Of a stretch of DNA of 64,000 nt, positions 27,334 through 36,840 are shown in pieces. The number at the start of each line of letters is the position of its first letter. Position 1 is the stretch's first letter. The notes beneath the pieces were generated by a model that saw only the letters and a program-made list of their open reading frames with translations, searched no databases and was not told where the DNA came from. Where the stretch lies: the NCBI RefSeq assembly GCF_000016545.1, contig NC_009437.1:2692501-2756500 (forward strand), in the 5' to 3' direction. The position numbers and the translations under genes are program-made. This DNA is from Caldicellulosiruptor saccharolyticus DSM 8903. GTDB taxonomy: Bacteria > Bacillota > Thermoanaerobacteria > Caldicellulosiruptorales > Caldicellulosiruptoraceae.

Positions 27334-28629
27334 TTATTTAATTGTTTCGACATAGACTGTCCCGTTGTCTGTGTCAATTTGCCAGTAGGGATAAGATGTA
27401 TTTCCTGTTGCGATATATCTTAAACTTATATTTCTTATAAATATATCTCCTTTTCTCTCCTTTATAGTATCAATAGCTGCAATTCCACTGACCTTTATCT
27501 TAGCAGTTCTGACCGACATTGCATCAAAAAGATGACCGGAAATCTTTTTAAGCCTGCCATTAGAAATTTCTATATAACTGCAGTATTCGTTATCTGAAGG
27601 CATCAGGTCAATTCCATCAACTCTTGTTATGAGGTAAATCTTAGTTGTATTCTTGGAATTCTCAATTTTGTATACTCTAATGTCCTCATTTGTATAAAAA
27701 TTTTTCATATAATTCATAAGAGCTTCTGTAATTGATTCTATTTTGTCACAAAATATATCTTTTGTAAACCTAAAAATGTAACTTCCATCAGATTTTATTA
27801 CAAACTCTCGTCTCTCATCTGTTATCACAATCTCACCACTTTTGAGTACATTCCTTTTGGTAAGTATTGTATCAGGAAAAAGACGCCTTATTATAAGTTC
27901 TTTTTTATAATCACTTTCCTTTATTTTAACCTCAGAAAACTGAATATTTGAAAACTCAACAGGAATTAGTGAATCTTTGCTCACAAGTTCTGTAAAACCA
28001 AGTCCATCTGACCAAGAAAATACAAGATAAGAACTTTGCTCAATTCTATTCTCAAACTGAGAAAATCCATACTTCGGACAAGTTAATATTGCGGCTTCTT
28101 CTGTATTTGAGTTGAAAAAATAAACTTCAGTACTTGAATTTGACTCTTTTATAAAAACTTTGTCAAACTCAAAGGTCTTTTTGGAAGGCAAAATATTTCT
28201 TCTTGAAAGCTCATAAACAAACATATGAAAATCTATAAAATAGCCATAGTTAAAAAATATACTCTTGCTTGATTTAAACTCATCAATTTTCATCTTTTTA
28301 AATTTCAAACTATAATTCTTTTTCACTATGTTTTCTTTGAGGTTACTTACAAACTTAGAGACCACATCAAAGTATTCTTTTTGTGTACTCAAAACTCCAA
28401 TGACTACATTCTTAGAGATATTCAAGTACATATCCTTTGGCGTTGCAAGGATAATATGAACTATTTCCAAAAGCTCATCCTCTGAAAGTCTGTTTTCGCG
28501 AACATCCAGAGCCTTTGCAAAATCATCCAGGTCGTAATTAAAATACACCCTATAATACAAATAAATGCTGAGTATAACAAGTATACCCAGCACTATGCTC
28601 TTTATAGCTTCTTTTTTGATTCTGTTCAT
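27334..28629 (-). CDS. yycH: YycH-family regulator of WalRK
   Basis: The 431-residue protein has one N-terminal membrane helix (about 9-28) and a large extracellular region, the layout of YycH. It ends with a repeat-like PYWQIDTDNGTVYVE segment related to the C-terminal end of YycI, as is known for this pair. The start has GAGGGTAGG upstream. It lies 15 bases after the small secreted-protein gene and 15 bases before yycI, all in the walR-walK operon. Overall sequence conservation in this family is low, so the call rests on layout, length and position. Confidence 0.8.
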   Translation of the reverse strand: MNRIKKEAIKSIVLGILVILSIYLYYRVYFNYDLDDFAKALDVRENRLSEDELLEIVHIILATPKDMYLNISKNVVIGVLSTQKEYFDVVSKFVSNLKENIVKKNYSLKFKKMKIDEFKSSKSIFFNYGYFIDFHMFVYELSRRNILPSKKTFEFDKVFIKESNSSTEVYFFNSNTEEAAILTCPKYGFSQFENRIEQSSYLVFSWSDGLGFTELVSKDSLIPVEFSNIQFSEVKIKESDYKKELIIRRLFPDTILTKRNVLKSGEIVITDERREFVIKSDGSYIFRFTKDIFCDKIESITEALMNYMKNFYTNEDIRVYKIENSKNTTKIYLITRVDGIDLMPSDNEYCSYIEISNGRLKKISGHLFDAMSVRTAKIKVSGIAAIDTIKERKGDIFIRNISLRYIATGNTSYPYWQIDTDNGTVYVETIK

Positions 28630-28644
28630 AAACCTACCCTCTTG

Positions 28645-29133
28645 TTATTTTGTAATTGAGTTTATCAAATTTGAAATAGCCTTTTCTACCTTTGCCAAAA
28701 AGCCTTCTTTCTTTTCATAATATACTTTAAGAACTGCAAGTTGCGTATCACTGTCTTTTGTTGCAACAACTAAGATATAGGTATAGCCTTCACTCACATC
28801 AATCTTTTTTGCGAAATAACCAGACTTTCCCACTGTGATTTTGTCAACCAAATTATTCTGTCCAAAAGACTCTCTTTTGTCGTTTTTTGTATATATGCTA
28901 ATCTCCACACCTTCGCTTCCTTTACCTGAGAGTACAAATGTTGATGTACTCAAGTTCTGCTCATAATCTGTAATCTCTATAAGAGTCTTTGTAGTAGAAC
29001 TTATTTTATTCCCATCTATCTCAATTGAATCTATATATCTTGCCTTGTGAAGGCTTTTTCCCTCAGCAAATGCTACTCCTATATTAAATAAAAGAAAAAT
29101 TATAGTCAGCATAAACGCAAACGCTCGTTTCAT
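28645..29133 (-). CDS. Small secreted protein of unknown function inside the walRK operon
   Basis: The product (162 residues) has a signal peptide (1-24, cleavage near AFA-EGK), a beta-rich middle that contains STFVLSGKGSEGVEISIYT and reads like an Ig-like or bacterial adhesive beta-sandwich, and a short C-terminal amphipathic helix with LAKVEKAISNLINSITK. I chose ATG at 29133 with GGTGAT upstream instead of TTG at 29148. It lies between walK and yycH, a place where most Firmicutes have no extra gene. Being exported next to the WalK sensor, it may be an extracellular partner, but that is inference. Confidence 0.7.
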   Translation of the reverse strand: MKRAFAFMLTIIFLLFNIGVAFAEGKSLHKARYIDSIEIDGNKISSTTKTLIEITDYEQNLSTSTFVLSGKGSEGVEISIYTKNDKRESFGQNNLVDKITVGKSGYFAKKIDVSEGYTYILVVATKDSDTQLAVLKVYYEKKEGFLAKVEKAISNLINSITK

Positions 29134-29236
29134 TTTTATCACCAGCAACCAATGTATTACTCCTACTTATCATTATACAATTAAATTATTACAAAAGTGT
29201 TACAAAGCTATTAAGAGCACATTACAAAAGCTTTTT

Positions 29237-30934
29237 CTACAAAGACTTTGCTGGAAGAACAACTGTAAATGTTGTACCGCTACCTACTTTGCTCTCAACC
29301 AAAATCTTGCCGCCGTGAGCCTTTACAATCTCATCGGCAATTGAAAGTCCTAAGCCAGAACCGCCAAGCTCACGCGAGCGAGCCTTGTCAACCCTGTAAA
29401 ACCTTTCGAATATCCGCGGTAGATCTTCTTCTGGAATACCAGGTCCGTTGTCTTTTACAATTATTTTTATTTTATCTTCTTCCTTTTGCAAGACAACATT
29501 TATCTGGCCACCTTCTTGAACATAGGTGACTGCATTGCTAATTAGGTTTATTAAAACCTGTTCTATCTTATCTCTGTCGACCATTGCAACAATATCTTGC
29601 AAGATACTGCAGCTCAAGGTTTGGTTCTTCTTCTTGGCATGAATTTTGAGCTTTTCACAGACAAACCTGACAAGCTCGCTCAAATTAACCTCTTCTAAAT
29701 TCAAAATGTTCTCACCACTGTCAAGTCGCGACAAGTATAAAAGATCACTTACAAGCCTTGTCATCCTGTCACACTCTTTTATAATGACACTTAAGAACTG
29801 TTTTTTTGTCTCTTCATTGTCAACATCCAAAAGAGTTTCTGAATATGTCTTTATAGTTGTGATTGGTGTCCTGAGCTCATGTGAGACATTTGCCACAAAC
29901 TGTTTTCTCATACTGTCAAGTTTTGCCTGCTGGGTTATATCATGAATTATGAAAATAAGTCCACGGTTCATATACGAATCTATAAAGGTTGCCTTGCTGA
30001 CCTCTAATGTAAGGTCATCTGTTGTGTAAATTGTAACCTCTGTATCTGAACCACTTTCCTTCCCCATTTTGTTTATAAACTCTTCTACTCTGCCATTTAA
30101 AAACTTATTAGCACTTTCATTTATGTGAATTATTTCATTCTTTGAATTTATTGCAACAACTCCATCAGACATGTTCTGAAGGATTCTTTCCAACTTTTGT
30201 TTTTCAAACTCAAGCTCTGAGACATACATTTTGATATTCCTTGCCATCTTTGCAAAAGCATCTGCAAGCTTTCCTATCTCATCTTTGGAATTTATATCTA
30301 TCTTAACATCAAGGTTGCCATTTGCCATCTCAAGCGCCTGTTTTGTAAGCTTTCTTAAAGGGTTTGAAAGTGTCTTGGCAAACAAAAAACCAATCAAAAG
30401 CGAAAAGGTTATAGCAACTACATATGCCATAAGAAGGATATTTTTTATGTCTCTAACTGTGCCAAGGACATTTTGGCTAGATACCTCTAAATACAGAGCT
30501 CTTTGAACCACTTTACCATCTTTGATGGGAAATGAAAATATTAAAACCTGTCTTTCATTATCTTGTTTGACAACTTTATAACCTGCTAAACTATTTAAAA
30601 TCTCATCAGACGAAAAAAAATCAATAGTTAGCCTTGGAAATGAAGCAATCAAGCGCCCTTGCGAATCTGTCACAATGAGCTTACTTATCATAAATCCAAA
30701 CTGGCTTTCTTTCATTGTCTGGTCAATTATATCCTGGATTTCTGAGTTCTTTAGTCGCTTGTCTTGCAAAAGTTTAAGCAGTGAAGACTGTGCCATGAAC
30801 TCTATCTTTTTTTGCACATCCTCAAAAAAATAATTCCTCACCCTGTCGATGATAAAAAAGCTTGAGATAAACATCACCATCAAAATCAAAAGTCCAAAGA
30901 CAATAATAAGTCTACTTTCTATACTTTTTGTCAT
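29237..30934 (-). CDS. walK: Sensor histidine kinase WalK
   Basis: The 565-residue kinase has two membrane helices (about 8-28 and 166-188) around an extracellular sensor domain, then HAMP (about 188-240), PAS (about 250-340), HisKA with H352 in FVANVSHELRTP, and HATPase_c (N-box INLISNAVTY, G1 DNGPGIPEE, G2 GLGLSIADEIV). This is the domain order of WalK, which controls cell-wall hydrolases. It begins 45 bases after walR and has the ribosome-binding site AAAGGGGA. The accessory genes yycH and yycI follow, which supports the assignment. Confidence 0.92.
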   Translation of the reverse strand: MTKSIESRLIIVFGLLILMVMFISSFFIIDRVRNYFFEDVQKKIEFMAQSSLLKLLQDKRLKNSEIQDIIDQTMKESQFGFMISKLIVTDSQGRLIASFPRLTIDFFSSDEILNSLAGYKVVKQDNERQVLIFSFPIKDGKVVQRALYLEVSSQNVLGTVRDIKNILLMAYVVAITFSLLIGFLFAKTLSNPLRKLTKQALEMANGNLDVKIDINSKDEIGKLADAFAKMARNIKMYVSELEFEKQKLERILQNMSDGVVAINSKNEIIHINESANKFLNGRVEEFINKMGKESGSDTEVTIYTTDDLTLEVSKATFIDSYMNRGLIFIIHDITQQAKLDSMRKQFVANVSHELRTPITTIKTYSETLLDVDNEETKKQFLSVIIKECDRMTRLVSDLLYLSRLDSGENILNLEEVNLSELVRFVCEKLKIHAKKKNQTLSCSILQDIVAMVDRDKIEQVLINLISNAVTYVQEGGQINVVLQKEEDKIKIIVKDNGPGIPEEDLPRIFERFYRVDKARSRELGGSGLGLSIADEIVKAHGGKILVESKVGSGTTFTVVLPAKSL

Positions 30935-30979
30935 CTTTTTCTATATTCCCCTTTAAATCTTTAATTTGAAACCTTTACA

Positions 30980-31672
30980 TTATACATTTGGATTAAAATA
31001 ATACCCAATTCCTCTTTTTGTCAGAATAAAAACTGGCTCCGACGGATTGTCTTCTATCTTTTCGCGAAGTCTTCTCACTGTGACATCAACTGTTCTAACA
31101 TCCCCATAGTATTCATAATCCCATACCTTTTCTAAAAGCTCTTCTCTTGAAAAAACTTGACCTTTCTGAGACATCAAAAACTTCAAAAGTTCATACTCCC
31201 GAACAGTAAGCTCAATAACCTTCCCGTCTTTTTTTACCTCAAATGTCTCAGGATTTAAAGTGAGCTTTCCTGCTTTTAACACTTTCCCATCACTATTTGA
31301 CTGCTGAGAAGTGCGCCTTAAATTTGCCCTGATTCTTGCAATGAGCTCTCTTATGCCAAACGGCTTTGTTATGTAATCATCAGCGCCAAGCTCCAAACCC
31401 AAAACCTTGTCAACCTCATCCGCTTTGGCTGTTATCATTATAATTGGCACTTCGGAAAACTCTCGAACTTTTTTACATACTGTAAAACCGTCCATTTTGG
31501 GAAGCATCACATCAAGCAAGACCATGTCAAAGTTTTCATTTTTAATTTTATTTAGCGCATCCTCTCCATCATATGAGGTTGTGATCTTATATCCTTCTTT
31601 TTCCAAGTTGAACTTGATTATATCAACAATGGGTTTTTCATCATCAACAACCAAAATATGTGCTTTAGACAT
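30980..31672 (-). CDS. walR: Response regulator WalR (OmpR family)
   Basis: The 230-residue regulator has a receiver domain (phosphoacceptor D54 in MVLLDVMLPKMDG, K in ITKPFG) and an OmpR winged-helix domain (about 130-228, with the conserved REYELLKFL and DVRTVDVTVRRLREKIE). It is the first gene of the walRK operon. The ATG at 31672 has GGGGG upstream. A TATAAT on the minus strand at 31718-31723 may be its -10 element, but no clear -35 is visible. Confidence 0.93.
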   Translation of the reverse strand: MSKAHILVVDDEKPIVDIIKFNLEKEGYKITTSYDGEDALNKIKNENFDMVLLDVMLPKMDGFTVCKKVREFSEVPIIMITAKADEVDKVLGLELGADDYITKPFGIRELIARIRANLRRTSQQSNSDGKVLKAGKLTLNPETFEVKKDGKVIELTVREYELLKFLMSQKGQVFSREELLEKVWDYEYYGDVRTVDVTVRRLREKIEDNPSEPVFILTKRGIGYYFNPNV

Positions 31673-31801
31673 CTTTTAGAAGGTCCCCCTTTGAACATTC
31701 TACATTATGATAATTTAATTATACAACAACCACACTTTTTATTGTATAATTGTTTTGGAACATCTTCTTTGAGAAACAAAAGTGCAAAAAGGAGGGAAAA
31801 A

Positions 31802-31828
31802 AGCTCTTAAAATACATTTTTAAGAGCT
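31802..31828 (+). promoter_or_regulatory. Hairpin between ribosome-binding site and start codon
   Basis: AGCTCTTAAAA (31802-31812) and TTTTAAGAGCT (31818-31828) form an 11-bp stem. The nearest strong ribosome-binding site (AAGGAGGG, 31789-31796) lies 41 bases before the ATG at 31838. If the hairpin folds, the effective distance drops to about 14 bases. This may control translation of the following membrane protein. Confidence 0.4.
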
Positions 31829-31837
31829 ATAAATGCT

Positions 31838-32332
31838 ATGGAAAATAGAAATTTAGCTCTTGAAGTTTTTTTGTGGCTTGTCATATACCTTTGCTTTTTT
31901 GCAGGTGTAAATTTATTTTTGTCTGACAAAGTGCTTCTTTTTATTTGGTCCATTATATGTACATTAATAATCTTTTTAATTACCATTCTTCTTAGATTTT
32001 ACATAACATCAACACTTTTGCTTTTACCAGGCTTTTTAATCTCATGCCTTCTTGCAATCTTTTTCATGTTCAATATACAATATGCAGCCTTCTACAATCT
32101 TTTGCTTCAGATTTTTTCAATACATCTGATGGGATTTGTTGAATACTCAAGAGAAACCCTTACAAAGATAATCTTACAGCGGCCAGCTTATATCTATATC
32201 CATGTTGGACTAAATCTTGTGCTGTTTTTAATCCATATTGTTGTAATGTACCTTGTTTCAGAAACTTCCCGTACAAAAACCTCATATTCTCGCAAGCTTG
32301 ATTTTACATACACACGCCGTCGAAGAAGATAA
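31838..32332 (+). CDS. Small polytopic membrane protein of unknown function
   Basis: The 164-residue product has four to five hydrophobic segments filling residues 7-145 and a short, very basic C-terminal tail ending in TYTRRRRR, which by the positive-inside rule should be cytoplasmic. No family is recognised. The gene is divergent from walR and convergent with pyrG. The stop is followed by a bidirectional terminator. The start ATG at 31838 lacks a ribosome-binding site at normal distance; a hairpin separates it from an AAGGAGGG. The open frame and the good terminator support a real gene. Confidence 0.65.
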   Translation: MENRNLALEVFLWLVIYLCFFAGVNLFLSDKVLLFIWSIICTLIIFLITILLRFYITSTLLLLPGFLISCLLAIFFMFNIQYAAFYNLLLQIFSIHLMGFVEYSRETLTKIILQRPAYIYIHVGLNLVLFLIHIVVMYLVSETSRTKTSYSRKLDFTYTRRRRR

Positions 32333-32350
32333 GTTGAGGACTTTTTAAGA

Positions 32351-34034
<1,684 letters not shown>

Positions 34035-34092
34035 TTAATTTATTTGGTTCAATTTTATTTTTAAAGTCTTAAAACATATTAACTTTAATATT

Positions 34093-34299
34093 TTAAATTA
34101 TTTGACCCAGCTTATCAATGGGGTTATTTTGTTTGATTTGCAAAAATAAGGCTATCCCTTTATTGCTTCTGAGGATAGCCTCTTCAATCACTTTTTTCAA
34201 TTTTAACTTTTTGTCAAGAGTTGAAGGTGTGAATTTTGAATGGCCGTCTTTTAGTTTCATAATAATGCTGTATATGTTTTTATAGGTAACTACTTTCAA
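34093..34299 (-). CDS. Doubtful 68-residue reading frame
   Basis: This short lysine-rich frame (TTG start) has no recognisable domain. A GAGGAG lies 13 bases before the start, which is too far for efficient use. It sits between pyrG and the decayed PIN toxin region and may be a remnant. I list it because the stretch is otherwise empty; it may well not be a gene. Confidence 0.2.
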   Translation of the reverse strand: MKVVTYKNIYSIIMKLKDGHSKFTPSTLDKKLKLKKVIEEAILRSNKGIALFLQIKQNNPIDKLGQII

Positions 34300-34410
34300 A
34301 AAAACTCAATATCTCCTCGCCACCCTGAAAAAACAAAAAAGCCACAGGCAACTTGCTTGTTTGCAATACTGTCCCTGTAGCTAACTTCCAATAAATGTAT
34401 AGCTTAAAGG

Positions 34411-34584
34411 TTAGCCCACTTCTTGGACAGGTTTATTCTCTTTCATCCTTTTCATCTCTTCTTCGGCTCTCTCTGCTTTTTTGCGGATGTATTCAATGAA
34501 CTCATGTCGTGTCATATTTTTTGTTCTTTCGTAAATTCTCACCCTTATTTTATGTAACTCTTTCATAGCACTCGTTTCAAACAT
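34411..34584 (-). CDS. 57-residue charged helical protein, likely partner of the PIN toxin
   Basis: The frame begins ATG at 34584 with a strong GAGGAGTG ribosome-binding site and ends at 34411. The product is almost entirely predicted helix: MFETSAMKELHKIRVRIYER, then a TRHEFIEYIRKKAERAEEEM-type stretch rich in Glu, Lys and Arg. It lies 76 bases downstream of the broken PIN-domain toxin gene on the same strand. Small helical proteins next to PIN toxins are commonly antitoxins, although VapB-type antitoxins usually precede the toxin. It shows no frame damage, unlike the toxin. Role is inference from size and position. Confidence 0.6.
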   Translation of the reverse strand: MFETSAMKELHKIRVRIYERTKNMTRHEFIEYIRKKAERAEEEMKRMKENKPVQEVG

Positions 34585-34660
34585 AACTAATCACTCCTCA
34601 TCTAACATCATAAGCAGCGGTACCAGTTGGATTTCCCTATAAACCATTAACTTATTTATT

Positions 34661-35062
34661 TCATTTATCCCTCTGAATTGTCTTAAGTTTGACGACATGC
34701 CTGAAATTCCATGAAACTAATATATCACACTCTTTTACACTTGCTGCAGCTATATGAATTGCGTCATCAGAAAACCTTGCCGGGATTATTCCTTCGGCAA
34801 TATACTTCTCTGCAAGTTCCACTATCTGGTCATCCACAACAGTTTTTTCATACTTTATTTCATTCAGATACTTCAAAAGTTTACTTCTTTTGGGTTCAGA
34901 ATGCTCATCTATTTCAGCTATTATAATATCTGGGATATATACTGTATTTTCCTTTTTCTACTTCTTCCCAAAATTTCTTGGTTATTTGCATGTATTCAGG
35001 GTTATCCTGCTGGTCTAAATGACTTATTACTGAAGTGTCTAAGTACATTTTGGTTTTTTCAT
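34661..35062 (-). pseudogene. PIN-domain toxin (VapC-like), broken by frameshifts
   Basis: Read across frames the region encodes a PIN-domain ribonuclease of about 133 residues. The N-terminal MYLDTSVISHLDQQDNPEYM carries the first catalytic Asp, VYIPDIIIAEIDEHSEPKR follows in a second frame, and the C-terminal part has ARFSDDAIHIAAA and CDILVSWNFRHVVK with the remaining acidic residues. The shift lies near 34938-34945. A second lesion is likely at the start: ATG AAA AAA CCA at 35062 has AAAAGGAGC upstream but is one A short of running in frame into MYLDTS. The intact C-terminal frame (34876-34661) cannot make an active enzyme. Confidence 0.75.
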
Positions 35063-35149
35063 AACTTGATAAGCTCCTTTTTGCTCTTCTTTTTATTTTT
35101 TACATTCCTGTAGAGCAACTTTCAGATATAACTTTCCTGACTGGCTTTA

Positions 35150-35335
35150 TTATACCTTCCAATTTTCGCTATTGCAATAGGTTTTAGTATACCGCCTTTC
35201 CCCAAATTTAAGTTCTATGACTTTTGGTTCTTTGTCTAAAAGTTGCATCAAAAATTTCCTGCCTTTGAGGTTGACAAGTGTGTGAACACATGCTGCACTA
35301 CCTTTGGTTATTTCTTTTATCTCAAAATTATGCAT
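35150..35335 (-). CDS. Doubtful 61-residue reading frame
   Basis: A short frame from ATG 35335 with no clear ribosome-binding site and no recognised domain. It contains GSAACVHTLVNLKGRKFLM and looks like folded-protein sequence rather than random translation, so it may be a fragment of a lost gene between the PIN toxin remnant and the divergent macrodomain gene. The rest of 35063-35407 shows nothing else convincing. Confidence 0.25.
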   Translation of the reverse strand: MHNFEIKEITKGSAACVHTLVNLKGRKFLMQLLDKEPKVIELKFGERRYTKTYCNSENWKV

Positions 35336-35416
35336 AATAAATTATGACCCACTTGCTCTTATGTATTCGATTAAATTAAAATGAAATAAGGAAATAAAAA
35401 AAGGGATGTGTTAAAA

Positions 35417-35968
35417 ATGACAAATCATTTTGGGTCGGTGGTTGAAAGAATTGTTATTAAAAAAGGCGATATCACAAAAGAAAATGTTGATGCAATTGTA
35501 AATGCGGCAAACAGCCACCTGCGCCATGGTGGTGGAGTTGCTCTTGCAATTGTAAAAGCAGGTGGCATTGAGATTCAAAAAGAGTCTGATGAGATTATAA
35601 AAAAGATTGGGATGGTTCCAACTGGGCATGCTGTTATTACAAATGCATATAGGCTGCCTTGCAAGTTTGTAATTCATACTGTTGGTCCAATCTATGGTGA
35701 AGGCAATGAGGATGAAAAGCTTCATAAAGCGATCTATAATAGCTTGTATCTTGCACACCTTTATAATTTAAAAAGCATTGCCTTTCCTGCTGTATCAAGC
35801 GGTATCTTTGGATTTCCCAAAGATAGGTGCGCAAAGGTTTTGATTGACACTGCAATTGAATTTTTAGAAAGTTTTCAGACAAGCATTGAAAAGGTTGTGT
35901 TTTGCCTATTTGATGATGAGACCTATGGGTATTTTGAAGAGTATTATAAAAATTTATTAAAAGAATAA
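35417..35968 (+). CDS. Macrodomain protein (ADP-ribose/O-acetyl-ADP-ribose deacylase type)
   Basis: The 183-residue protein is a single macrodomain, which binds ADP-ribose and usually removes it from proteins or hydrolyses O-acetyl-ADP-ribose. Key features are GDITKEN near residue 17, the substrate loop NAANSHLRHGGGVALAI, the HTVGPIYGEG segment and the phosphate loop PAVSSGIFGFPKD. ATG at 35417 is chosen with AAAGGG upstream; an earlier in-frame GTG at 35408 touches that site. It stands alone on the plus strand between a decayed toxin region and a coiled-coil gene, with its own terminator. Confidence 0.9.
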   Translation: MTNHFGSVVERIVIKKGDITKENVDAIVNAANSHLRHGGGVALAIVKAGGIEIQKESDEIIKKIGMVPTGHAVITNAYRLPCKFVIHTVGPIYGEGNEDEKLHKAIYNSLYLAHLYNLKSIAFPAVSSGIFGFPKDRCAKVLIDTAIEFLESFQTSIEKVVFCLFDDETYGYFEEYYKNLLKE

Positions 35969-35970
35969 TT

Positions 35971-36005
35971 AAAAGGGGCTTTAAACCTGAACTGCCCCTT
36001 TTTTC
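35971..36005 (+). terminator. Intrinsic terminator of the macrodomain gene
   Basis: AAAAGGGGC, a 14-base loop, GCCCCTTTT and more T directly after the macrodomain stop codon. The A-run on the other side may also let it work for the opposite strand. Confidence 0.85.
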
Positions 36006-36038
36006 TTGAAAAATACAAAAGCGAGTTATTTATGTAGT

Positions 36039-36557
36039 TTATATCAAAATTCCTATTTTTTCTTTCATAATTCTAAGATCAATGTCATGTCTACCATACT
36101 CTTCTTTTATTTTGTTAGTAACTTCGACAAGATTTTCTATTTTAGCTGAAGCTTCATCTTTAAATTTATTTATATCAGCTTTAAAATTTTCTATATCTGT
36201 TTTAAATTGTATAACTCCTCCAAATGCATTAAATAGCGTATCTATACATCCTGTATTTTCTAATACAGCTTGTCTTAAGCTTTGAATTTCTGTTTGCATA
36301 TTTTGCATTTCTGCCTTCATATTTCGCATCTCTGTTTGCATATTTTGCATCTCTACTTGCATACTCTGCATCTCTGTCTTCATATTGCCAAATTCATTCT
36401 TAAGTGTAGCCACTTCTTCCTCTAATTTGTCTAATCTTTCTTCAACTCTATCAAGTCTTTCCTCAACTTTACTGAGCCTTTCTTTTACATCTTTAACATC
36501 ACTCTTTATCTCCTCTATACCCAATGCTATCTTTTCTAATATTTCCTTCTCTGACAT
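36039..36557 (-). CDS. Coiled-coil protein with heptad repeats
   Basis: The 172-residue product is almost all predicted coiled coil. Residues about 25-50 repeat VEERLDR-type heptads, and residues about 58-95 hold five near-identical Met-rich heptads (MQTEMRN, MKAEMQN and variants), visible also as 21-bp DNA repeats at 36285-36390. A short hydrophobic stretch with a single Cys (about 100-112) and a second helical part follow. ATG is preceded by GGAGGTAAAACT. No enzymatic motif or membrane segment. Such proteins are common in Firmicutes without known role; repeat number could vary between strains. Confidence 0.7.
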   Translation of the reverse strand: MSEKEILEKIALGIEEIKSDVKDVKERLSKVEERLDRVEERLDKLEEEVATLKNEFGNMKTEMQSMQVEMQNMQTEMRNMKAEMQNMQTEIQSLRQAVLENTGCIDTLFNAFGGVIQFKTDIENFKADINKFKDEASAKIENLVEVTNKIKEEYGRHDIDLRIMKEKIGILI

Positions 36558-36636
36558 AGTTTTACCTCCATAAAATTCACTTTAGACTATTTTATCAAAT
36601 GAAAAATCAAATATTCAAGTAATAATATACTTCAAA

Positions 36637-36840
36637 TTAGTAGGCATTTTCCATAAATTTACCACCGAAGATTGTTGCTACAATTATTTTTATATCAAGC
36701 CAGAAAGACCAATTCTCTATGTACCAGATATCATACTTTATTCTCTCCTCAATTGAAGTATCTCCTCTGAGCCCATAAATCTGAGCCCATCCGGTAATTC
36801 TAGGACAAACAAGATGCTTTATTATATATTTTGGAATTTT
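36637..36840 (-). pseudogene. Remnant of a second sugar transferase gene (last ~67 codons)
   Basis: This stretch translates on the minus strand to the C-terminal end of a WcaJ-type sugar transferase, including [20 protein letters not shown] and the tail GGKFMENAY followed by a stop. It clearly matches the 3' end of the intact gene at 38014-39390 over about 200 bp but with many substitutions, so it is a diverged paralogue end rather than a fresh copy. It begins exactly where the membrane-Nudix gene ends. The pair of 3' ends flanks that gene like the scars of a recombination event. Confidence 0.8.

Noticed and set aside
31718-31750. Divergent promoters between walR and the plus-strand membrane gene
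   Set aside because: TATAAT is present on both strands, but neither has an acceptable -35 at 16-18 bases, so they are not listed as features.
34754-35113. 119-codon plus-strand frame opposite the PIN toxin
   Set aside because: It is antisense to a recognisable PIN-domain sequence and has low-complexity Leu/Phe composition.
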